Assembly: GCF_018613795.1 (NCBI RefSeq)
Contig: NZ_JAGGPN010000023.1
Coordinates: forward strand, 1-47,552
Length of the DNA: 47,552 nt
Reading direction: 5' to 3'
Origin: Arthrobacter sp. ISL-65
GTDB taxonomy: Bacteria; Actinomycetota; Actinomycetes; Actinomycetales; Micrococcaceae
Positions 11,738 through 19,110 of this stretch are shown in pieces. How positions within the stretch are numbered: position 1 is the stretch's first letter; every line of letters starts with the position of its first letter. The notes under the pieces are model-generated. The model had not been told where the DNA came from. It made no database searches and saw only the letters and a program-made list of their open reading frames with translations. Both the position numbers and the translations under genes were made by a program.

Positions 11738-12988
11738 ATGACACCACCACGCATCGCGCCCCTGGAGGGCATCCGCGTCCTGGAACTCGGAAACTACATC
11801 GCCGCTCCCACGGCCGGGCGGCTCCTCGCTGACTTCGGCGCCGAGGTCATCAAAGTCGAGCGGCCCGGCACCGGCGACGAGCTGCGCAACTGGCGGCTGC
11901 ACAAGGGCGACACCTCCATGCTGTACCGGACCATCAACCGCAACAAGAAGTCCGTGGTGCTGGACCTGCGAACCGAGGCCGGCAAGGAGGCGGTCCTGAA
12001 GCTCGCCGCAAAATCAGACATCCTGCTGGAAAACTTCCGCCCGGGCACACTGGAGAAGTGGGGTCTCGGCCCGGAGGTGCTGAACGCGGCCAACCCCGAA
12101 CTCATCATCACGCGCATCTCCGCCTTCGGACAGACCGGCCCGCTGTCCGAGCGCCCGGGCTTTGCCGCCGTGGCCGAAGCGTACGGCGGGTTCCGGAACC
12201 TCGTTGGCGATCCCGACCGTCCGCCCGTACGGGTCGGCATCTCCATTGGGGATTCCATCGCCGGACTTTACGCCGCGTTTGGCTCCATGATGAGCCTCTA
12301 CCAGCGGGAAGCCCGACGCCGGGACTCGTCCAGCGCCGTGCCGCTCACCGAGCGCATCATCGATGTGGCACTGAACGAGGCCATGTTCTCCATGATGGAA
12401 TCCCTGATCCCCGACTACCAGGCGTACGGAGTGGACCGGCAGCGCGTGGGCGGCAGGATGGAAGGGATAGCGCCTTCAAACGCCTACATCTGCAGGGACG
12501 GCGCCAGCATTGTGGTCGCCGGCAACGGCGACTCCATCTACCAGCGGTACATGCAGACCATCGGCCGCCCTGACCTGGCCGAAGACCCCACACTGCAGAG
12601 CAACGCCGGCCGGTGGGACCGGCGCGAGGAACTCGACCAGGCCATCGGCGCCTGGACCGGCGACCTGGATGCCGCAGATGCGCTGGCCGCCCTCGACGAG
12701 GCCGGCGTTCCGGCCGGACCCATCTACACGGCGGCGGACATCAGCACCGACAGCCAGTACGCCGCCCGCAACATGGTCCAGAAATTCGACGTCTCCACCG
12801 GTGAGGAGATCCTGCCTGGCGTCGGCTTCCCGGGTATTGTTCCGGTGATCGGCAGCGAATCGCTCCCCATCCGGAACCTCGGCCCGGACCTGGGCGAAAA
12901 CACGGCAGAAATCCTCTCCGGGCTCCTCGGCATGGACCCGGCAGAGATCAATGCGGCGACCGGCCGCGAGGAGGCACTCCAGGCATGA
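11738..12988 (+). CDS. Class III (CaiB/BaiF) acyl-CoA transferase
   Basis: 416 aa. Members move CoA between carboxylic acids through an aspartyl-CoA thioester. Visible features: N-terminal GIRVLELGNYIAAPTAGRLL, GAEVIKVERPGTGDELR, NRNKKSVVLDL, LLENFRPGTLEKWGLG and the catalytic Asp172 in GISIGDSIAG. The stop overlaps the next start by ATGA, so it is coupled to the HMG-CoA-lyase-type gene. That pairing activates a substituted succinate or malate, probably with succinyl-CoA as donor, and then cleaves it. Exact donor and acceptor cannot be read from sequence. Confidence 0.92.
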   Translation: MTPPRIAPLEGIRVLELGNYIAAPTAGRLLADFGAEVIKVERPGTGDELRNWRLHKGDTSMLYRTINRNKKSVVLDLRTEAGKEAVLKLAAKSDILLENFRPGTLEKWGLGPEVLNAANPELIITRISAFGQTGPLSERPGFAAVAEAYGGFRNLVGDPDRPPVRVGISIGDSIAGLYAAFGSMMSLYQREARRRDSSSAVPLTERIIDVALNEAMFSMMESLIPDYQAYGVDRQRVGGRMEGIAPSNAYICRDGASIVVAGNGDSIYQRYMQTIGRPDLAEDPTLQSNAGRWDRREELDQAIGAWTGDLDAADALAALDEAGVPAGPIYTAADISTDSQYAARNMVQKFDVSTGEEILPGVGFPGIVPVIGSESLPIRNLGPDLGENTAEILSGLLGMDPAEINAATGREEALQA

Positions 12989-13974
12989 ACCAGCACCACG
13001 CCTCAGCCACTAGTTTGGGCAACACCATCCTGCGGGATGTCACCCTGCGGGACGGGCTGCAGCTCACCGGGAAAGTCCTGTCCACCGAACGGAAGCTGGA
13101 GACGGTCCGGGATCTGCTTCGCCTCGGCGTTCCGGCCATCGAGCTGGGTTCCATGGCCCGGCCGGACCTCGTACCCACCATGGCCAACACCCTGGAAGTA
13201 GTCCAGAACCTCACTCCCGAGGAGCTGGAAAGATGCTGGATCTGGGTGGCCACCCCCGGCCACGTGGCCAAGGCCGCGGCCGCCGGCGCGCGCAACTTCC
13301 AGTACTGCCTCTCGGCGTCGGACTCGCACAACAAAGCGAACATCGGGCGCACCACCGAGGAGAGCCTCGCCGCACTGCCGCAGGCTGTGGCGTATGCGCA
13401 GGAGGTCAACGGACAGATCCAGCTGTGCATCGCGACGTCCTTCACCTGCCCGTTCGAAGGGACCGTGCCCGAGGAGCGGGTCCTGGCGATCGCCAACGAC
13501 CCCCGAGCGGAGGGAACGACGGACATCGTCCTCTGCGACACCCTGGGCCAGGCCATTCCCGCCCAGGTGACCGGCCTCATTCAGCGCGTCCGGGCGGAAT
13601 CCCCGTCGCGGCGGATCGTGTACCACGGCCACGACACCTGGGGCCTGGGCGTGGCCAACACCCTCGCCGCCATCCAGGCCGGCGCCGCCATGGTGGACGG
13701 TGCGCTCGGCGGACTGGGCGGCTGCCCCTTCGCCCCCGGCGCCAGCGGCAACACCTCCAGCGAGGACATCCTGTTCGCCGCCCGGCCCGGCTGGGTGACT
13801 CCCGAAACCCTCGCGGACCTCGTAGTCCTGTCCGAGAAGCTGCTCGCCGAACTGGGCGAGCCCAACCGTTCCAAGGCGGCGCAGGGCGCCAGGTCCAAGG
13901 CCCCGGCGTTCGAATGGGTCATCCCGTCGGACAGTGCTGCCACCGGGGCATCCTGCACGACGGGAGTTGAGTAG
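12985..13974 (+). CDS. HMG-CoA lyase family enzyme (hydroxyacyl-CoA lyase)
   Basis: 329 aa, DRE-TIM metallolyase barrel. It performs retro-Claisen cleavage of a tertiary 3-hydroxyacyl-CoA to acetyl-CoA plus a 2-oxo or acetoacetate-type product. Active-site parts are intact: RDVTLRDGLQ (Arg22, Asp23), metal ligands His214 and His216 in YHGHDTWG, the loop cysteine Cys247 in GGCPFAPGASGN, and Asn256. The substrate-side sequence differs from leucine-pathway HMG-CoA lyases and no leucine or acetoacetate genes are present. The neighbour that reduces a 2-oxoacid suggests the product is glyoxylate or hydroxypyruvate. Coupled by overlap to the CoA-transferase and 2 nt from the next gene. Confidence 0.88.
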   Translation: MNQHHASATSLGNTILRDVTLRDGLQLTGKVLSTERKLETVRDLLRLGVPAIELGSMARPDLVPTMANTLEVVQNLTPEELERCWIWVATPGHVAKAAAAGARNFQYCLSASDSHNKANIGRTTEESLAALPQAVAYAQEVNGQIQLCIATSFTCPFEGTVPEERVLAIANDPRAEGTTDIVLCDTLGQAIPAQVTGLIQRVRAESPSRRIVYHGHDTWGLGVANTLAAIQAGAAMVDGALGGLGGCPFAPGASGNTSSEDILFAARPGWVTPETLADLVVLSEKLLAELGEPNRSKAAQGARSKAPAFEWVIPSDSAATGASCTTGVE

Positions 13975-13976
13975 GA

Positions 13977-14966
13977 ATGGGCAGCAGTTTTCTGGTCACC
14001 ACGGCTATTCCGGACCCCGGGCTGCGGTTGCTTTCCGACGCCGGCACGGTCACCGTGCTGCCGTCGCCTCCCGACTATGACACGCTGGCGGCGCTGTGCG
14101 CCTCGGGCGAGTACGACGTCGTCCTCACCCAGCTGCGAGACGTGGTCGACGCACCACTGCTGGCCGGCGCGCGGGTGAAGGGAGTGTCCAACTTCGCGGT
14201 CGGCTACAACAACATCGACGTGGACGCTGCCACGCGGCACGGCATCCTGGTGGGCAACACCCCCGGGGTGCTGACGGATGCGACGGCGGACATCGCCATG
14301 CTGCTCATCCTCGGCACTGCCCGCCGTGTGGTGGAAGCGGACCGGCTGGTCCGCGACGGCAAATTCCACGGTTGGGAACCGGAGCTGCTGCTGGGCCGGG
14401 ACGTCTCCGGTGCGGTGCTGGGCTTGGCCGGGTTCGGCCGGATTGCCCGCGCCACCGCCCGCCGGGCCCTGGGTTTCGGGATGGAGGTGCTCTTCGCGCC
14501 GCGGCCCCCGGGCCACCGGCAGGTCAGCGACGAGGAGCTGGGCGAGTTCGCGGGAAAGGTACGGCAGGTTTCCTGGGACGAGCTGGTGGAACGCAGCGAC
14601 TTCCTGTCCCTGCACGTGCCCCTCAACGACCAGACCCGGCACCTGGTGGACCGGGCCGTGCTGGAACGGATGAAGCCCGATGCCATCCTGATCAACACCG
14701 CCCGCGGGCCGGTAGCGGACGAGGCCGCACTGGTGGGGGCGCTCCGGGACCGCGTCATCGCCGGCGCCGGGTTGGATGTGTTCGAGGATGAACCGCGGCT
14801 GGCCTCCGGCCTTGCCGAACTGCCCAACACCGTGCTGCTGCCGCACGTGGGCAGCGCCACCGTCTCGGTCCGCAGCGAGATGGCCCGCCTCAGCGCGCTC
14901 AACGCCGTCGCGATCGCCGAGGGACGCACCCCGCCGCACGCCGTCAACACCCTCACCGGCGAATGA
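13977..14966 (+). CDS. Glyoxylate/hydroxypyruvate reductase (D-2-hydroxyacid dehydrogenase)
   Basis: 329 aa. The N-terminal substrate domain has SNFAVGYNNIDVDAATRHGI and GNTPGVLTDATAD, close to glyoxylate/hydroxypyruvate reductases. The Rossmann domain has VLGLAGFGRIARATARRAL. Catalytic Arg243 (NTARGPV), Glu272 (VFEDEP) and His290 (LLPHVGSAT) are present. It reduces glyoxylate to glycolate or hydroxypyruvate to D-glycerate with NAD(P)H. The stop overlaps the start of a decayed glycerate kinase (ATGA at 14963), which favours hydroxypyruvate as the physiological substrate. Start at 13977 follows TTGAGTAGGA. Confidence 0.9.
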   Translation: MGSSFLVTTAIPDPGLRLLSDAGTVTVLPSPPDYDTLAALCASGEYDVVLTQLRDVVDAPLLAGARVKGVSNFAVGYNNIDVDAATRHGILVGNTPGVLTDATADIAMLLILGTARRVVEADRLVRDGKFHGWEPELLLGRDVSGAVLGLAGFGRIARATARRALGFGMEVLFAPRPPGHRQVSDEELGEFAGKVRQVSWDELVERSDFLSLHVPLNDQTRHLVDRAVLERMKPDAILINTARGPVADEAALVGALRDRVIAGAGLDVFEDEPRLASGLAELPNTVLLPHVGSATVSVRSEMARLSALNAVAIAEGRTPPHAVNTLTGE

Positions 14967-15413
14967 CCGTCCTGGTCGCCCCGAACAGCTTCAAGGGGAC
15001 CTACTCCGCAGGCCTCAGCTGTTTCCGTCGGCACGCAGAACCCGTGGGGTGAGCCGCTCGCGGCGGCCATCGGGCTGTCAGCGGACGGAACCGCCGTCGT
15101 CGAACTTGCGCAGGCCAGCGGACTGAACGCCTCCGGGGTGCCCGGCTCACCGTGCTCTCCGATGTCACTTCGACGTTCCTGGACGCGCCGCGGATTTTCG
15201 GGCCGCAGAAGGGCGCCGGCCACGCCGAGATCGAACCGGAAACGGGTACGCAATTCCGGCCGGAGTATCCCGGTGGTTGCCGTGGTTGGGTCCGTCGCGG
15301 AGGACCTCGGCGCCTACGCCCGGAACTTCACCGAGATACTCGTGGCCTCCGATGCCGCGGCGATGTACGCGGCGGGCAACTCGGTGGCCGGGTACTCCGC
15401 TTCGCGACCCTGA
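14963..15413 (+). pseudogene. Glycerate 2-kinase, decayed
   Basis: The ATG overlaps the reductase stop and opens with MTVLVAPNSFKGTYSA, the typical glycerate kinase N-terminus, but stops after 29 codons at 15052. Further kinase pieces follow in other frames: ADGTAVVELAQASGL (about 15076-15125), LTVLSDVTSTFLDAPRIFG-PQKGA (about 15148-15215), and PVVAVVGSVAEDLGAY with ILVASDAAAMYAAG (about 15267-15372). The intact enzyme is about 370-380 aa; here only ~150 codons remain, so there are several deletions and frameshifts. The intact form would have phosphorylated D-glycerate to 2-phosphoglycerate, the last step after the reductase. Confidence 0.9.
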
Positions 15414-15443
15414 TGTTTCCCGGCGGGGCTTCCCTGCGGGGCG

Positions 15444-16235
15444 CTACGCCTCGCCGGGAAAGCGGCCGCCGATCAGTCGTGTCATGTGCTCGGCGGTTGC
15501 AAGCAGCGGCTCAACCCAGGCCTCACAGGTCTCCAGGGGCATCCGCAACGTGGGCCCGCTGACGGTCACCGCGCCCACCAGTCCGGCCGCGGAGTCGAAA
15601 ACCGGGGCGGAAAGCCCGGATGCCCCGTGTTCACGCTCACCCACCGTGATGGCGAACCCGTCCGTCCGGGTTTGCTTCACCACGCCCTCGAGATCTTCGG
15701 AACTGGTAATGGTGGACTCGGTGATCGGCTCCAGCGGATCCTTGAGCACGGCGTCCATGAGATCGTGATCCCACGCCAGCAGGACCCGGCCCGCCGAACC
15801 GGCATAGAGCGGAAGCACCTTGCCCAGGTGCATCTCCCGGCGCAGCGCATGGCGGGTCTCAGCCATGGCGACACACACCCGGTAATGCTGCTCGGCCTTG
15901 AAGAAGCATGCGGTCTCGCCAGTGGTGTCGCGCAGAGTCTTGAGCAAGGGGCTGAGGACGTCGATGACTTCCATCCCCCGCGTGGCAGGGGCAGCCCAGT
16001 ACGCCATCCGCATTCCGATGCGGTAGGCGTCCCCCTCCCGGTCCAGAAAGCCCTGGGAGGTGAGGTTGGTGACCAAGCGCTGGACAGTGGAAGTGGGCAT
16101 CCCGGTGTACTCCCGGATGTCACTTAGCGACAGCACCGGCCGGGAGAGCGAGAAGGCATCCAGGATCGACGTGATTTTCCCCAGGACAAGCAGGGGGTTG
16201 CTGCTGGATTTCGATGAAGCATCGGCTGCCGACAT
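15444..16235 (-). CDS. IclR-family transcriptional regulator
   Basis: 263 aa from MSAADASSKSS at 16235; the open frame extends upstream into the palindromic element but that part is not protein-like. The N-terminal winged helix has ILDAFSLSRPVLSLSDIREYTGM and STVQRLVTNLTSQGFLDRE. The C-terminal effector domain has MHLGKVLPLYAGSAGRVLLAW and DGFAITVGEREHGASGLSAPVFD. It converges on the GntP operon with ~30 nt after the kinase remnant and is its most likely regulator; the site at 10117-10129 is a candidate target. The effector is unknown. Confidence 0.92.
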   Translation of the reverse strand: MSAADASSKSSSNPLLVLGKITSILDAFSLSRPVLSLSDIREYTGMPTSTVQRLVTNLTSQGFLDREGDAYRIGMRMAYWAAPATRGMEVIDVLSPLLKTLRDTTGETACFFKAEQHYRVCVAMAETRHALRREMHLGKVLPLYAGSAGRVLLAWDHDLMDAVLKDPLEPITESTITSSEDLEGVVKQTRTDGFAITVGEREHGASGLSAPVFDSAAGLVGAVTVSGPTLRMPLETCEAWVEPLLATAEHMTRLIGGRFPGEA

Positions 16236-16297
16236 AGGACTCACGCTAGACGGTGGCCTCACCCCGGTCCAATCCTCTGCCCAGGCCCGGACCCTGG

Positions 16298-16358
16298 AGT
16301 TTTTGTACAGATAACGGCCGCAAACGCCCTGGCAACCCGCGATATCTGTACAAAAACT
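16298..16358. repeat. Palindromic intergenic element, copy 2
   Basis: Arms 16298-16313 and 16343-16358 (16 bp, AGTTTTTGTACAGATA and complement) flank a 29-nt centre ACGGCCGCAAACG...CCCGCGA that matches copy 1 at about 20 of 29 positions. It lies between amt and the iclR gene, both on the minus strand, in the same orientation as copy 1. Confidence 0.85.
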
Positions 16359-16412
16359 ACCATTCACTGCTCCGTAAGTGCCGTTTCCTGTTCTCCTTGA
16401 AGGTGACCAGGC

Positions 16413-17702
16413 TCAGGCCCGGGGCGAGGAGCCGAGGTTCACAGGGTCTTCGTCTGTCAGGTAGGCGAACTCGGAGTGGGCGGCGAGGTCGATGCCGCGG
16501 AGTTCGTCCTCTTCATGGATACGCAGGCCCATGGCCATGTCCACCACCTTGGCGATCACCCAGGTCAGGCCGAAGGAGTAGGCCAGCACGGCAACGGTGG
16601 CGAGCGTCTGAATGCCCAGCTGCCGCAGCCCGCCGCCGTACAGCAGGCCGCTGACTCCATTGGGCGCGCTGTCCGTGGCGAAGATGCCAATGAGCAGCGT
16701 GCCGATGATGCCGCCCACGAGGTGCACGCCCACCACGTCCAGTGAGTCGTCGAAGCCGAGGCGGAACTTCCATTCGATCGCCAGCGAGCAGACGGCGCCG
16801 GCGATCGCGCCGATGGCCACCGCGCCCAGCGGGCTCACTGCACCGCACGCGGGGGTGATGGCCACGAGCGCGGAGACCAGCCCCGAGGCGGCACCCATGC
16901 TGGTGGTAGCACCGTGCCTGATTCGCTCGACGAGGGCCCAGGCGAGGAGCCCGGCAGCGGCTGCCACGGCCGTGTTGAGGAACACCACCGACGCCGAGTG
17001 CCCGGCGGTCAGCGCAGATCCGGCGTTGAACCCGAACCATCCGACCCAGAGCAGGCCGGCGCCCACCAGCACCAGGGGACGGCTGTGGGGCTTGGAATGC
17101 TCCATCTTGGGCCAGCCGGAGCTGCGGCCCAGGACCAGTGCCAGGGCGAGGGCGGCGGCACCGGCGTTCATGTGCACGGCCGTTCCGCCGGCGAAGTCAA
17201 TGGCCTTGATGCCGTTGGCGATCCAGCCGCCGGTCATGGAGCCGTCCGCCGAACTGAACGCAAACACCCAGTGCGCGATGGGGAAGTAGACCAGTGTGGC
17301 CCACACCCCGGCGAACACCATCCAGGCGCCGAACTTCATCCGCCCGGCGGCCGCACCGGCAACCAGCGCGGTGGTGACGCAGGCGAAGAACAGTTGGAAG
17401 GCCGTGAAGAGCGCAGCCGGCAGGGCGGCGTCGGGGTTGTCCGTCAGCATCGGCTCGAGGCCTGCGTACTGCGTAATGTCCCCGATCAGGCCCAGGCCGT
17501 TCACGGAATTGCCAAAGGCCATCGAGTATCCGAACAGTGCCCACAGCACGGCCACCAGGCTGGCCCCGCCGAAGCACATCATCATCATGTTCAGGATCCG
17601 GCGCGATCCCACCATGCCTCCGTAGAAGAGGGCCAGGGCGGGAATCATCATGCACACCAGTGCAGAACTTGCGAGGATCCAGGCAACATCTCCAGCGTTC
17701 AT
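16413..17702 (-). CDS. amt: Ammonium transporter (Amt/MEP/Rh family)
   Basis: 429 aa from MNAGDVAWILAS at 17702, where GGAG in GAGTGGAGTTCCC precedes the ATG; a 23-residue upstream extension has no site. About 11 membrane segments with typical blocks PALALFYGGMVGSRRILNMM, DFAGGTAVHMNAGAAALALAL, LLWVGWFGFNAGSAL and LVGGIIGTLLIGIFA. The cytoplasmic tail carries RIHEEDELRGIDLAAHSEFAY, a common PII-contact region. No glnK/glnB or glnD follows, unlike the amtB-glnK arrangement in many genomes. It could recover ammonia released by glycine and serine breakdown or serve nitrogen-limited growth. Confidence 0.96.
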   Translation of the reverse strand: MNAGDVAWILASSALVCMMIPALALFYGGMVGSRRILNMMMMCFGGASLVAVLWALFGYSMAFGNSVNGLGLIGDITQYAGLEPMLTDNPDAALPAALFTAFQLFFACVTTALVAGAAAGRMKFGAWMVFAGVWATLVYFPIAHWVFAFSSADGSMTGGWIANGIKAIDFAGGTAVHMNAGAAALALALVLGRSSGWPKMEHSKPHSRPLVLVGAGLLWVGWFGFNAGSALTAGHSASVVFLNTAVAAAAGLLAWALVERIRHGATTSMGAASGLVSALVAITPACGAVSPLGAVAIGAIAGAVCSLAIEWKFRLGFDDSLDVVGVHLVGGIIGTLLIGIFATDSAPNGVSGLLYGGGLRQLGIQTLATVAVLAYSFGLTWVIAKVVDMAMGLRIHEEDELRGIDLAAHSEFAYLTDEDPVNLGSSPRA

Positions 17703-17820
17703 GGGAACTCCACTCAAGAAATCGGTGTGGTGGCATTTTGCTGAGACCGGACGAATGCCGTTTGTCCCCACAACATAGAGCGCCGGAATCCGCCGTGGGT
17801 TTCAGGAAAGTAAATTGGTT

Positions 17821-17854
17821 GTCACCGTGGTTGGTTGTCACGTGGTTTTGTCAC
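17821..17854. promoter_or_regulatory. Three direct GTGAC boxes upstream of amt
   Basis: On the minus strand, GTGAC occurs three times (17850-17854, 17837-17841, 17821-17825; steps of 13 and 16 bp) and a GAAAC follows 22 bp after the last. They lie about 120-150 nt upstream of the amt start. Actinobacterial GlnR boxes use GTnAC/GAAAC half-sites spaced by 11 bp, so part of this pattern fits. Nitrogen control is an inference. Confidence 0.35.
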
Positions 17855-17858
17855 GACG

Positions 17859-17899
17859 ACGACGGCGGCGGGCCCCCCCATTTAGCCCGCCGCCGTCGT
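17859..17899 (-). terminator. GC-rich hairpin after the multicopper oxidase operon
   Basis: Perfect 15-bp arms 17859-17873 and 17885-17899 (ACGACGGCGGCGGGC and complement) with an 11-nt loop lie 38 nt past the stop of the membrane-protein gene. No U-tract follows, so this is a probable rather than certain terminator; it also insulates amt. Confidence 0.65.
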
Positions 17900-17937
17900 G
17901 TCTGTGTTGAGTTAGGTCTGTGTGTTGAAAATCGCTC

Positions 17938-19110
17938 CTAATGCGTGACGCTGTGGGTGGTGTCCCCCGAGCTCGGAAGCTCGCCCAGCCAGCCGGGCAC
18001 GGCTCCGGCCACGCCCAAAGATCCAATAGCGATTGCCCCCACCACAGCCAGTGCTCGGAGGTGGGCCGACGCCGCCGTCCGCCGCTCCGGCTCGCCGGTT
18101 TCCCTGCGCCTCGCGCGGAGCAGGACGAGGGCGATCACCAGGGTGCCAAGTTCGAGGAGGCAGGCGGCCACATCGGCGAGGCCAACAGGCTCGGGCGCAT
18201 TGGAGTTGGGGCCGAAGGGGAGCCCTGACGTGCGGGACCACACCCACAGAACCAGCGGCACCACGGAGGCGACCGCGACGGCAACGAGGACGTTCAAACC
18301 CGGCCGGCCGAGCAGCAGGACGCCGCCGGCCACCTCGGCCAGTGCCAGGGCAAGGAAGAAGGCGCTGGCGACAACCCAGTGACTGAGGTGGTCTGGTATG
18401 ACAGCGAGGTGGATGGCGGCGGACCCGAACAGTGCAACGGCCGCCAGCGTCTGCCGAAGGTCCGTGGCGACCGTCCGGGCTCGACCGGTCACGGCACGGC
18501 GCGGGGTGCGCCGCGGTGTCGCCTTCTGCTGCCGGCTGACGTCCAGCCGTCCGCCCCGGATCGCCACCGTCCACCCGGTCACCACGAGGTTGGTGACCAG
18601 GAGCAGGCCGACGCCATAGCCAAAGGCGGTCAGTTGGAGTCCCAGGGATGCCTGGTCCAGCTGCTCCACGGACTGGACGGAAGACGCGTGGTGCAGGGAG
18701 CCCATGAGGTCGTGCTGCAGGGCGTAGTCCCAGGCTTCACTGGCAGCCAGTATGACGGTCCCGGCGACTGTGCCGGCGGCGGCAACCAGCAAGGCGGTAG
18801 TCAGGAAGGCCTTCTTGCCGGCCAGCAACGGCCCGAACCACCGCAGCGCCAGCGTCACGGCCGCAATGACCGCCAGGACAAAAGCCGGCAGCAGCACGGT
18901 TGACTCCCGAAGCCAGCTCGCAAAGGGCTCCTGGGTGCGTTCGATGGCCCCCACGGCGCCCCGGAGCGACACCATCCAGAACCCGTCGGCGTAGGCCATC
19001 ATCGCTGCCAGCGGGATGATCGTCAGCCAGGGGACGGCGGGGCGGGCCGGCGCCGGGGCGCCGGTCCCGCTGCTGCTCCAGTTCGCAGTGCCCGCGGGTA
19101 CCGCTGTCAT
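17938..19110 (-). CDS. Multi-pass membrane protein coupled to a multicopper oxidase
   Basis: 390 aa, family not recognised. After a Pro/Ala-rich N-terminus come about nine hydrophobic segments: LTIIPLAAMMAYADGFWMVS, STVLLPAFVLAVIAAVTLAL, FLTTALLVAAAGTVAGTVIL and LTAFGYGVGLLLVTNLVVTG in the first half, and LAAVALFGSAAIHLAVIPDH, VVASAFFLALALAEVAGGVL, VLVAVAVASVVPLVLWVW and LLELGTLVIALVLLRARRR in the second. A basic cytoplasmic loop (RQQKATPRRTPRRAVTGRAR) separates the halves. AAIHLAVIPDHLSHW holds histidines beside a membrane span that could bind metal or heme. Its start overlaps the oxidase stop (ATGA), so the two proteins are probably made in balance. A redox or metal partner for the oxidase is plausible but unproven. 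Confidence 0.8.
   Translation of the reverse strand: MTAVPAGTANWSSSGTGAPAPARPAVPWLTIIPLAAMMAYADGFWMVSLRGAVGAIERTQEPFASWLRESTVLLPAFVLAVIAAVTLALRWFGPLLAGKKAFLTTALLVAAAGTVAGTVILAASEAWDYALQHDLMGSLHHASSVQSVEQLDQASLGLQLTAFGYGVGLLLVTNLVVTGWTVAIRGGRLDVSRQQKATPRRTPRRAVTGRARTVATDLRQTLAAVALFGSAAIHLAVIPDHLSHWVVASAFFLALALAEVAGGVLLLGRPGLNVLVAVAVASVVPLVLWVWSRTSGLPFGPNSNAPEPVGLADVAACLLELGTLVIALVLLRARRRETGEPERRTAASAHLRALAVVGAIAIGSLGVAGAVPGWLGELPSSGDTTHSVTH

Noticed and set aside
16236..16367. 44-residue N-terminal extension of the IclR regulator
   Set aside because: It is encoded by the palindromic element and spacer, and the family-like sequence begins at MSAADASS.
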